Notes under the pieces: model-generated
Told to the model about the DNA's origin: nothing
Databases searched by the model: none
What the model saw: the letters and a program-made list of their open reading frames with translations, nothing else
Shown: piece after piece, positions 31,775 to 41,395 of the stretch
Layout of the letters: each line of letters starts with the position of its first letter
Position numbering within the stretch: the first letter of the stretch is position 1
Source: Alligator mississippiensis
Lineage: Eukaryota; Chordata; Crocodylia; Alligatoridae
Reading direction: 5' to 3'
NCBI RefSeq assembly: GCF_030867095.1
Contig: NC_081824.1
Span: 303,692,956-303,756,955 of the forward strand
DNA length: 64,000 nt
Made by a program: the position numbers and the translations under genes

Positions 31775-31895
31775 GGAGCATGGGGTTGCAGGTCAGGAGT
31801 AAGGGGCACCAGCAGGGCTGGGGGTGGGGCTGTAGCTTAGGAGTGAGGGGCACCAAGGGGGTTGAGGGGCTGTGGGCTGGGAGTGTGGGGCACAC
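31775..31895 (+). repeat. GC-rich minisatellite (GTCAGGAGTAAGGGGCACC units)
   Basis: About three units of 40-45 bp with CAGGAGTRAGGGGCACCA are visible, related to 13885-14015. Confidence 0.65.
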
Positions 31896-31957
31896 ATCCC
31901 CTGCCCAACAGGTATCCTCTTCTTTGGAACTGGAAATATGGTAACCCTAGTCCTGTG

Positions 31958-32145
31958 TCCTGTATTCCCAGAAATATCTACTTTAAGTACTGGACTTTTT
32001 AACTGTTCCTGTTATGATATTGGTATAGCTGCTAATTTGAGGAGCTGGTAATATTTTTCTTCTGAATGCTGGACAAGAAACCTAAATTTAATATGTAAAG
32101 CAAACATTTAAACATAATATACAAGTACTTATGCATCATCTTGAT
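31958..32145. other. short AT-rich spacer
   Basis: No feature between the hAT duplication and the CR1 5' region. Confidence 0.5.
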
Positions 32146-32149
32146 TGTT

Positions 32150-32360
32150 GATTGTTGTGGGATAGCTGACTGCTGTGTGATTGCTGCTTGGGCCTGACAG
32201 AAGCCCTAGCAAAGGGGCCGAGTCAGCCCAGGCCCAGAAAGATATAAAAGGAGACTCCCTAGGTGACCAGGGAGCCTGTGACCAGGGAACCAGTGAACAG
32301 GGACTGCAAACAGGACAAGCAGTTCACAAACTAGTTCCTAGGCCAGTTCATGGGTAGTAG
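32150..32360 (+). promoter_or_regulatory. probable CR1 5' UTR/promoter
   Basis: GATATAAAAGG at about 32240 lies upstream of a run of GTGACCAGGGA(A/G)CC repeats (about 32262-32302). No other source for this sequence is apparent, and ORF1-like sequence follows. Assignment as the CR1 promoter is inference from position. Confidence 0.45.
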
Positions 32361-32369
32361 CATAGACTA

Positions 32370-34440
32370 TTACCATACAGTGGTGGGGATGTGTTGTACC
32401 CCACAGCTCCCACCTCAGCCCCAGCTGGTGCACTTGCGCCACTGAGGCCTCCAGGAGACAACTGGGCTGTGGGGGTTTCCTGGCATGGCTCCCAGCATCT
32501 AGCAATGGGAGCAAGATCACCCCCACCTGTGGTATATGCTCCTTAGTGAGGTCCCTGGAGTCCCAGGTGACTGAGCTCTAGGCCCAGGTAGGCAGACTTT
32601 GTGCCAACAGGGCCCACAAGCAGGAGATTGATGACTACTACAGTCAGACTCTTCTTCTGAAGAGTGACGAAAAGGAGAAGAAGATAGAGGAGAAAGTCAC
32701 CGACAAGAAGGCTGGCCAAAAAGACCCACCTGGAGCTATCTGGATGATGGTCGTATCAGGCTCCAGGACATGAAGGGCCAGGGCTGCCCCTCCCCGGCAT
32801 TGCACAACAGGTATGCTCCCCTCACCATGCATGGGGAGGCTCCAATGGAGACACTGCAGGAGGAGGTGGGTAGTCAGCAAACTGCCACCCTGTAACAGGG
32901 AACCTGAGCTCTGTTACTAGGAAGCATGGCATCTTTTTTAAGAACAGAAATTTCAGGACACAGCAGGCCAGCAGAGCTGGGGTTAAAAGCTGTGCCTGAC
33001 TGACTGGTCAGCTGATTGGGGCATAAGGCGACTGGAAGAGAGCCCAGGCCAGAGCTATATAAACACTGGTCTGAGCTAGCCAGGGGGCAGAGGGCTGAGA
33101 GGGCGGACCCTTGAGAACTCCCAGAGAAGCTGTGACAGCTCTTCAGGGGAGAGTAGCAGGCGGTGGGATGCAGAGACAGAGCCACAGAACTGTAAGCAGG
33201 AAGATTGCCTTCCTTTCCTTGATTTTGTTATAGCCCAGGGGCTTACTGTTTATGTTTCATTTGTAAACCAGTGGTTTGTGGCTGAGGCTGTAGGGGAGGT
33301 GGAGACCTCCTTAGCATCCATGGAATGCAGGTGCTAAGGGGCTAGAGAGCCCAGCGCCAGAGTGGCTCAGCAGATGAGGACCAGGGGCTCAGTTGGGGGC
33401 TAGGGCCTTAAAGCCAGGCCTGACACAGTAGGTCTGGGCTAAAGGGTCTAGCCATATAACAAGGGGATAAGGCTGGGTAGGCCAAAGCCCCAACAGAGAA
33501 TCTGGGAAAATTGTATAGGGCCACGAGCCCAGAGTAAACTTAGGGGCTAGAGCCTCACAGCCTGGCCCTACCTAGTAGGTCTAAGCTGGTGGGCCTAGCT
33601 AGAGAGAAAGGGGCAGAATCCAAGTAGGCTGAAGCCCCAACAGAGGCATACAGCTAACACCTGTGAGGCATGGGGCACGTTAAGGGAAGGTCGGAGTGTG
33701 CAATTAGCCCTTAAAGCAAAAGCTCCTCACCTTGTTGAGTGAGGGTGGAGATCTCACCTGGGAAGCCCTGTGACAGCTTTCTCTTCAAGAACCAAGGAAC
33801 CTCAAGTTGTGGCAGGAGAGCGACGTGGAGTCTGTTCCCAGAGGAAAACTGAGATCTCAAGGGACTTCGGGGTGCCTTTGTAGACTTTAAAATGCCGTGG
33901 AAGATGCTACCCTGTTACACACCCCAAAGAGCAGACACAGGGTGGTGGTGGTTGGGGGGGTAGGGGCGGGGGGCTGTGGGGCACCGAGGGACCCATCTGC
34001 CATCTGGACCACCTAGCCTGTGAGGTCTGCTGCCTCCCTGGGCTCCAGATCTGGGATGTTGTGAAAAGGATCCCTAGGCTTATCTGGCCCTCCAATCACT
34101 ACCCCATGCTCCTCATCCACATGGGCATGAATGACATAGCCAGGAGTAATTCGGACCAGGTCATGAGTGACAACAGGGCTCTGGGGGCTGGGCTCAAGGG
34201 GTCGGGGGCTCAAGTAGTCTTTTCCTCTGTGCTCCCATTTGCAGGCCACGGACCTAGGAGGGAAGGATGCATTGAAGACATGAACTGACGACTCCAGAGG
34301 TGGTGCTACCAAGAAGGCTTTGGTTTCTTCAACCACAGTGCACACTTCAGGGAGAGAGAACTCCTGGAAAGGGGTGGTATCCACCTCACGTAGAGGGGTA
34401 AGTCCCTGTTCTCAGCTAGGACGGCCAATCTTCTAGGTAG
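32370..34440 (+). pseudogene. CR1 ORF1 remnant (coiled coil plus esterase-like domain)
   Basis: Before the LTR, 32545-32720 encodes a charged, heptad-like stretch (QEIDDYYSQ, SDEKEKKIEEKVTDKK) typical of the ORF1 coiled coil. After the LTR, 34030-34400 reads WDVVKRIPRLIWPS-like residues, then PMLLIHMGMNDIARSN, QVVFSSVLPF and ELLERGGIHLT. The block G.ND and the final GIHLT (H within a D/GGIHL pattern) match the SGNH-esterase domain of CR1 ORF1. Stops and frameshifts occur throughout. The solo LTR at 32891-33919 splits the gene. Confidence 0.7.
32891..33919. mobile_element. solo LTR A (1029 bp)
   Basis: It begins TGTAACAGGG and ends CCCTGTTACA, a perfect 10-bp terminal inverted repeat. It is flanked by CACCC on both sides (32886-32890 and 33920-33924). 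A TATATAAA box lies at 33056-33063. Words shared with LTR B and C include GTGGCAGG(A/C)GAG near the 3' end and GAGGC(A/T)TGGGGCA. No internal viral sequence adjoins it, so it arose by LTR-LTR recombination. Confidence 0.9.
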
Positions 34441-34554
34441 GGCTTTAAACTAAGATCAATGGGGGACGTGGACTGGAGCATGCCAGAGGACCAGCACACA
34501 AGAAAGCTCCAAAGTTGGGGACACTAGGACAGCACTTTTGCAAGAGCTGAGAGG

Positions 34555-36476
34555 ATGGTTCTCCCTCAGCATGACAGGAAATTGAGGGTCTCAATTGAAG
34601 GACTCAGGTGCCTGTACACTAATGCCAGGAGCATAGGGAACAAGGAGGAAGAGCTAGCCCTCCTACTCTCCAGTGGGCATTACAATCTAGTAGGGATTAT
34701 GGAGATCTGGTGGGACTCCTTACATGATTGGAACATAGCCATAGAGAGCTACACCCTGCACAGAAGAGACTGAGTAGGGAAGAAAGGTGGAGGTGTACTG
34801 CTCTGTGAGGGAGCAATACACCTCCTTGGAGGCCAACATCACCTCCTTGGAGGCCAGCATCACCTCCAAAGAAGAGCAGCTCGAAATCCTCTGGGTCAAA
34901 CAAGGAGGGGGGGGGTGCAGCAAGAGAGACATAATTGTTGGTGTATACTACAGACCACCAAACCAGGGGGAGGAGCTTGATCTGGAGTTCTCTCTAGAAC
35001 TGGCAGAGGCCGCGCGCACATGGAACATGGTCATCATGGGTGACTTCAAGTACTCGGACATGTCTTGGGAGGAACACTCAGCAAAGTTGGATTGGTTGCA
35101 TTGCTTCCTGACCTGTATCAAAGAGCTCTACCTGATTCAGGAAGTGCACAGGCCAACCAAATGTAATGCTCTCCTAGGCTTGGTCTTGACCAAAGGAGAT
35201 GATCTGGTGAGCTACTTGAATATACAGGGTACCCTGGGCAACAGTGACCATGAAACCATCATGTTCACTGTCCATCACAAAGCAGGCAAATCAGCTAACA
35301 GGGTTGAAGTTTGGACTTCAAAGAAGTGAATTTCAACCAGCTCATGGCAATAATAGGGAAAGTGCTATAGGACCAGGGACTGAAGGTAAAAAAAGTGCAT
35401 GAAGAGTGGTCGATCCTCAAAGACACGATCCTCAAAGCACAAAAGAAGTGCATTTACATGTGAAGGAAAGGTAGCAGAATGTCTGGTAAGCCCTCTTGGC
35501 TGAATAGGGAAATCATGGTCCTCTGGAGAAGAAGAAAGAGGCATACAAACAATGGAAGATTGGGACAGTCCCAAAAGAGGACTATACAACAACAGTCCAC
35601 ACTTGTAGGAAGCAGATTAGAAAGGCTAAGGCAGCAACTGACTGAATTTAAACTAGCAACAGAAATCAAGAACAATAAGAAGTCCTTCTTTAGGTATGTA
35701 GGGAACAGGAGGAAAGCAAATGGAAGCATGGGGCCATTGCTTAACAACTCAGGACAGCTGGTTACTGACACTCAGGAGAAAACTGAACTCCTGAATAACT
35801 ACTTTGCTTCAGTATTTCACCTGACTAAGGGGAAAATCATACTAGATAAGGTTCAGAATGGGCATGGTGGGAATGACCGCCTTCCTACTGTTGATGTTGA
35901 GCTGGTGCGTGATCAGTTAGAAAAGTTAGACATTTATAAGTCAGCAGGACCGAATGAACTTCATCTGAGAGTGCTGAAGGAGTTGGCCAAAGTCATCGCA
36001 GAACCTCTGGCAAAACTCATCCAAAACTCATGATGCTCATGGGGAGGTCCCTGAAGACTGGAAGAGGGCCAATATTGTGCCCATCTTCAAGAAGGAGAAG
36101 AGAGAGGACCTGGGCAAGTATATGGCAATTAGCCTAACTATCCCAGGGAAAATCCTGGAAAAATTCATCAAGGAGTTTATTTGCAATACACTTACAAAAG
36201 GTAGGATTCTGAATGATAGCCAGCATAGCTTCGTCACGGGCAGGTCTTGTCTTACCAATCTCATCTCCTTCTGTGACCAGGTAACTAGCCACCTGGATAA
36301 GAGAGAGGAGGTTGACATTGTATACCTAGACTTCCAAAGGGCCTTTGATCTGGTATCCCATGATGTTCTCCTGGGAAAACTGGAGGATTGCAGGCTTAAC
36401 TGCTCGACAGTTAAGTGGGTAGGAAGCTGGCTGTGGGGTACGACCCAGAGAGTTCTAATGAATGGATCTGTGTCGT
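34555..36476 (+). pseudogene. CR1 ORF2, endonuclease and N-terminal RT remnant
   Basis: Pieces in order are: SIEGLRCLYTNARSIGNKEE (endonuclease start with the YTNARS block), EIWWD, IIVGVYYRPP, VIMGDFKYSDMSW, LVLTKGDD, LGNSDHET (SDH block), PSWLNREI, KSFFRYVGNRRKANGSMGPL, KSAGPNELHLRVLKELA, SFVTGRSCLTNLISF and DIVYLDFQRAFDLVSHDVLL (RT motif A). Three frame changes occur. A 21-bp in-frame tandem repeat lies at 34819-34867. The solo LTR B interrupts the gene after NGSVS. Confidence 0.85.
34819..34867 (+). repeat. 21-bp tandem repeat inside the CR1 endonuclease
   Basis: Two and a third copies of CACCTCCTTGGAGGCCAACA(T) start at 34819, 34840 and 34861. They are in frame (TSLEANI, TSLEASI, TS). 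They look like a local expansion after insertion; their core CCTCCTTGGAGG is nearly palindromic. Confidence 0.85.
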
Positions 36477-37358
36477 TGTGGCAGCGAGGCACCTCCACAG
36501 GCTCCCAAAGGGGAGAGAGTGAACCCCATGGGCCCCATACCATGGGAGCAGGCCCTCAGGAGGGCTAACTCACCCCCCGCAGGGCAGCCAGAGCAGGAGC
36601 CGCAACCGCGGCTGCAGCCGTGCGAACCAGCATTATGCCGGCTGTTTATTCAGCTGTTTCCGGTGCGGGAAACAGCTGGGCCAATCCAAGCGGCCGTACC
36701 GGCCGCCACGAGAAAGTTTAAAAGCCCCGCCGGAACTAGGGCGGGGAGAGAGCCGGAGAGAGAGAGCACGGGCCGGCAGCTCGTTAGGGGAGCTGCAGCT
36801 CCAGCACAGGAAGGAAGCAACCCAGCCTGCGTGGCTCTTGCAGGCAGCACCAGGGAGATCTTTAATCCTCCTGCAGGAGGCAAAGCAGGGGCACCCCTCC
36901 AGCCCCCGGTGGAAGCTGAGACCAAGGAGGCAGGAGAGTTCCCTGCGGACAGCAGAGTCATTTGAAACCCCTAGAGGAGGCAGGGATAAAGGAGGCAGCT
37001 TTGCAGCCCCCTCCTACTCAGGGGACTATTTTCTTTGAAATAAGACAAACCGCGAGAGGGGAGGAAGAGTGACTGAACCCAGGAAGACAGGCCCTCGGCC
37101 ATCCTACAGGGCCAGAGACCATCATTAACGCATATCCACCCAGTTGGCAAGTGGACGGGGTGTAGGGGAGATGGAGCCCCATGGAACATCGCGCCATACG
37201 ACCGTAGGTACCGCCGACCGTCGGGAGGGCCCCCAGGAAAGATCTCCACTGAAGACGCCCTCCCATAGTAAGTTTTGACATCAAAGTCGTGGCAGGCGAG
37301 TTGAGGGGAGGGGCCACACCCCGACAGGTGGGCAGCTCAAAGGGCACAAGACGCCACA
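36477..37358. mobile_element. solo LTR B (882 bp)
   Basis: It begins TGTGGCAGCG and ends GACGCCACA. The flanks GTCGT (36472-36476) and GTCTT (37359-37363) match at 4 of 5. Removing the LTR and one flank restores the CR1 reading ...NGSVS then [17 protein letters not shown] (36681) and a TTTAAAAG box (36717) form a possible promoter. GACATCAAAG and GTGGCAGGCGAG near 37270-37290 align with LTR C. Confidence 0.85.
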
Positions 37359-37363
37359 GTCTT

Positions 37364-38290
37364 CCTGGCGAGAAGTGGCCAGTGGTGTCCCTCAGGGGTC
37401 TGTGCTTGGTCCAGTACTTTTCAACACCGTTATTAATTATTTGGATGGGGGGGGTGAAGAGCTCACTGACCAAGTTCATGGACAACACCAAGTTATGGGG
37501 GAGTGTGGTCACGCATGAAAATAAATTGTAGATACAGGCAGACCTAGATACACTGGCAAGTTTGGCGGATCGGAACCAGATGGAGCACTTTACACTTCTC
37601 AATTTTGAACTTCATCTGGGGACGAACAATCCCCAACATACTTACAGGCTCAGTGACACCAAACTGATTAGCCCCATGATTGAAAGAGACCTAGGGGTAA
37701 TAATAGATCATAGTGTGAACATGAGCCATCAGTGCGATGCTGTAGCCAGTAGGGCAAATAATACTCTGGCATGCATCAAATGATGCATCTCAAGCAAAAC
37801 CAAGGAAGTGATTCTTCCGCTTTACTCAGCATTGGTGAGACCACAGCTGGATACTGCATCCAGTTCTGGGTGCCATACTTCAACAAGGACATGAAAAAGC
37901 TTGAGAGAGTCCAGAGAAGTGCCACCTGTATGATCAGAGACTTGCAAGGCAAGCCATACAAGGAAAGGCTGAGGGACTTAAGTATCTTCAGCCTAAAAAA
38001 TAAAAGGCTGAGAGGGGACTTGGTAGCAGCTTACTGCTATATCAGGGGAATACACCAAGGGCTCGGCAAACACCTGTTCATCAGGGCATCCTTGGAGAAA
38101 ACCAGGATTAATGGCCACAAACTCCTAGAAGACCGTTTCAGGCTGAACACTAGGAAAGAATTCTTCACAGTTAGGGTGTTCAGACTGTAGAATAAACTCC
38201 CTCTAGAGGTGGTGCAATCACCTACCTGGAAATCTTCAAGAGGCGACTGGATGGTCACCTCACTAGGGTCAACTGACTCCAGTTGTCTTT
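37364..38290 (+). pseudogene. CR1 ORF2, C-terminal RT remnant
   Basis: [20 protein letters not shown] continues the reverse transcriptase after LTR B. The catalytic box reads [10 protein letters not shown] near 37476: the second aspartate is now asparagine, which would abolish activity. Later blocks are VNMSHQCDAV, LERVQRSATCMI, FSLKNKRLRGDLVAAYCYI and FRLNTRKEFFTVRVF. Frame breaks are frequent. Confidence 0.85.
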
Positions 38291-38459
38291 CCTGCCTAGT
38301 GCAGGGAGGCTGGACCTGATGATCTTGTGAGGTCACTTCCAGCCCCTTACAATCTATGAATCAATCTATGAAGCTTATTACTACTGGCCACTGACTTGAA
38401 TATGGTGAGTAGTACAAAACATACATGTTGTGGGAGATTCAGCATGTCCCTCCAAATAT

Positions 38460-38680
38460 TTGGATAATGAGTTTACTCAACAGCCAGGTACAATGCTCCC
38501 CTCCCTCCCACACACACACGGATACTGAGCTTACTCAACAGCCAGGTAGTATATACACACATGCACACCCCCTAGATATATATTCACACACACACCTTTG
38601 GATACTGAGCCACTCAACAGCCAGGTACTGCACCCCCCCCCACACACATGCTAGATATATATTGCCACAGCACACGTAAT
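38460..38680 (+). repeat. minisatellite with embedded CA runs
   Basis: Three copies of GGATA(C/A)TGAG..ACTCAACAGCCAGGTA start at about 38462, 38520 and 38600, separated by CA-rich and ATATAT-containing spacers. The variable spacing (58 and 80 bp) suggests instability of the CA spacers. Confidence 0.85.
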
Positions 38681-40500
38681 TCATTTTTCCAGGTTGCTTC
38701 TGAAATGCATAAGGGTATTTTTAAATGAAGTGTAAAGGAAGTATTTTTACTTCCTTGTAAACAGGCTTTCCCAACAAAGTAAACTGGAAGGCAACTCTAT
38801 TTATTTGAAGGGCAGCTTTCAGATTAGAACTTTAGTCACAGTGACAGTCTACAGATGTTATGGGGCTATGAATTTCCCCACATTGGAGCACACAGTCTGT
38901 CAGGTTCAGCTCACTAAGGCTGAGCTAACAGACGGCTAACCTAACATGAATTAAGGGTTAAATTCCCAAATCTTAGAGTTCTATTAAATTGTTTCCTTGG
39001 TAGGAAAGCTTCAGGCATATTGATGAGTAGACTAACAGGAGTTCCTCACTCAGGTTCAGGAAGCTGTGGGAAAAATATCCAAATTCCTTAATCAGCCTGA
39101 TCTAATCAGGATAGGTGAACCTCATTACCTAATCAGGAGTTCATAAAAAGGGTTCTGACACATTCTTGTGGGAAGGAACTGCAAATCGTTTATGGATTAA
39201 AAGAGATTAGTGTTGTCCCAATTTATCCCTAAAACAGGTAATTTAATAATTTTGCTTTGTGATCTTTTGTTCATGGTACCTGTTTTAGGCACTGCTATAA
39301 TCTGAAATGAACCACAACCAAATTCTATACTTACTTACAGATAAAGACACACACATGCTGTGGCTGCCTTGGAAAAAAAATGATGCTGTATGCTGAATAA
39401 TTTCCAGAGCCATAGGGAGCACCTAACTGAAAGTATTTCTCAGCTATTACAAATGATCATTTTCTAAACATAAGTGAAGATTGTATTGTGTTATTCATTT
39501 AGCTTTCAATATGTGACTTTTTTAAAGTGCTTTGATATTAGAACCTTAGAACTGAATATAAATAAACATTGTAGTTTTTATACGTATGGAGAAAGAGAGA
39601 GAGAGAGAGACCTACCCTGTGTAGCTGTACATGTTAGAAGCAAAGCCAGGGCATAATGATGCTTCTTGATTGGTTACAAGGAAACTAGAATTGCTGGAAA
39701 CATGAACCCTTTATTAAAAGGAGCACTTCATACAGAAGCATGAAATGATGAACATTTAGACAATGTCAGATTGAGCAGCAGCCCAGAAGGAATACATATA
39801 TCCTAGCCAATCTGGACAGTGAAGGAAGGTGGACAAAAAAGTAGATATCAGAAGATTGTGAGAAATAAACTGGAGAATAGAAAGAGACAGCTAGAAGAGT
39901 ATGGGGATGTACTACATGGAAGATTTTAAAGACCAGAGAGATGCTTTCAAACCGGATTCAGAAGCACATAAAAAGCCAATTAAGATCTAAGGATAACGGC
40001 AGAAAGTTCTGTTATATCAGCGTAGCAAAGCTACAAATCTTTGGACTGAGGGAAGCATTCATGTCTCTGGATCCGTAATATTGAAAACAAACATGAAGAC
40101 AATGTAATGGAGAAACCAACAAAAGACACAGTATTGTATCTCAAAGAAGTAAGGAATCTTCAAATGAGCATCCTCCATATTCAACTAGCTGGATTTGGAA
40201 AGTCCTAGGGTATGACTGTTCATTACCATATTGTGAGCTAAGTTCAGGCTCTGGGAGCAAGTGCTCCACCATGAGATGGAGGATGTGGATGTGGATGTGT
40301 CTCATTAAAATTTGTCTGTAGACAGGTCTGTGCAAATAAGGAGAAGCAAGTGTGCCTCTGGATTCAGGGGAAAGTACAGTTGCCAACAGTTCTTGCCATG
40401 CCTGCAACAAAGATACAGTACATTCTTACTTAGGATTTCCCTTCTGTTGCTTGCTATTCTGTGGGTGGGAAGGAAAATGATCATGCTTCCCCCACCCCTA
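38681..40500. other. AT-rich intergenic DNA
   Basis: No gene recognised. A (GA) run of about 11 units lies at 39590-39611. The stretch 39640-40130 is purine-rich and could be an old repeat I cannot name. Confidence 0.5.
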
Positions 40501-40504
40501 CCAA

Positions 40505-40910
40505 GGGGCAGTGCCACTAAGCTCCACTGTTTCAGGCAATGTGGATAATAAAATTGACCATTTCCTGCAGTGCTGTAGCAATGAAGTGTGGTGCCCAGGG
40601 CAAAGCCTGCAGCAGCCTCCCACCTTCGCCCCATGCCCAGATCCAGGGGGTACACACTCCCTCCGTGCTTGCCTAGGAGTGCACGCAGCAGTAGAAGCCA
40701 CCCTTCCCCCATTCCCATGTCTCCCCAAACAAGCCACTCGTGGCTCTGTCCTGCGCCCTGCCCCAGGTGAGCACCACCTGTTGGTGCCCCTTCTCTTTGC
40801 CAACCAGGGTGGTCACTCTGCTTGCTCCCCGCCCCCACATCTGCTATGGCACTGGTCTCCTGCATTGAAGTACTGATGGCACACCAGTTGAGAAACATTG
40901 TCTTAAGGCC
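40505..40910. repeat. GC-rich interspersed repeat, probably hAT-like
   Basis: It starts near GCAGTGCCACTAAGCTCCAC and ends ACACCAGTTGAGAAACATTG. The ending resembles CAGTTGAGAA(C/A)..TG ends of hAT MITEs. CTAGGAGTGCACGCAGCAGTAGAAGC is shared in part with 45845-45875. No coding sequence. Confidence 0.4.
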
Positions 40911-41284
40911 TAGTTACACAGTACTTCTGGGTGGCTCCTAGAGCTCTTAACCCTTGGATTGTCCATACATTAACACCTTAAAGTGATTTTAAGCACTTGT
41001 TTTGCAACTCAAAGTTACACCACTCCAGTGCAGGATTATTTCTAATCTACACTACTCAGTTTCTTGTTCCATTAAGATGTGGTCACTCCCCACAAATGTG
41101 TCACCCGAATTGGAGTCTTCCAGTATCCTGGGATGTCTCACATCCCCGCCTGGAGAACAGGGATAGAAGCCTGTCCTGGCTCACTGGCCCTTTAGTGGCA
41201 ACTCAGCTACAGTTCCTAGTCCTGCCCCTGATCACCAGGTAAGTCACAGCTCTGCAGGTGGGGGAAAGTCAGAGAAGGTTATTA

Positions 41285-41395
41285 GACTAAAGGTTGTGAA
41301 TGCCCCATGCTCCAAGCTAGCACTAGCACTGATCAACATTTGTGTGGTTCACAGTGTAGGTAGGGCGTAACAAGGCCCTTAGTTTGTAACAGTGG
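41285..41395 (+). repeat. dispersed repeat, copy 2
   Basis: It aligns with 1395-1500 (GCTAGCACTAGCACTGATCA, ATTTGTG, AACAAGGCCCTTAG). Confidence 0.6.

Larger units (their letters stand above)
30869..31949. mobile_element. hAT-type element with perfect 8-bp target duplication
   Basis: The left end TAGGCTTACCACGTATCCAG and the reverse complement of the right end TAGGGTTACCATATTTCCAG match at 15 of 20. GTCCTGTG flanks both sides (30861-30868 and 31950-31957). The 1.08-kb interior has a (GT) microsatellite and a GC-rich minisatellite, and no transposase. Confidence 0.85.
32150..38371 (+). mobile_element. old, nearly full-length CR1 LINE with two nested LTRs
   Basis: A 5' region with a TATA-like box, ORF1 with coiled-coil and esterase-like parts, ORF2 with endonuclease and reverse transcriptase, and the 3' end (GGACCTGATGATCTTGTGAG; AATCTATGAATCAATCTATG ending 38371) follow in order. 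Solo LTRs interrupt it at 32891-33919 and 36477-37358. Without them and their duplications the element is about 4.3 kb, near the full CR1 length. Frames are broken throughout, and the catalytic YADD-type motif reads FMDN, so it is dead. Full-length CR1s are rare because most are 5'-truncated. Confidence 0.85.

Noticed and set aside
38460..38680. CRISPR-like array
   Set aside because: Only three uneven units separated by CA microsatellite in vertebrate DNA; a minisatellite.
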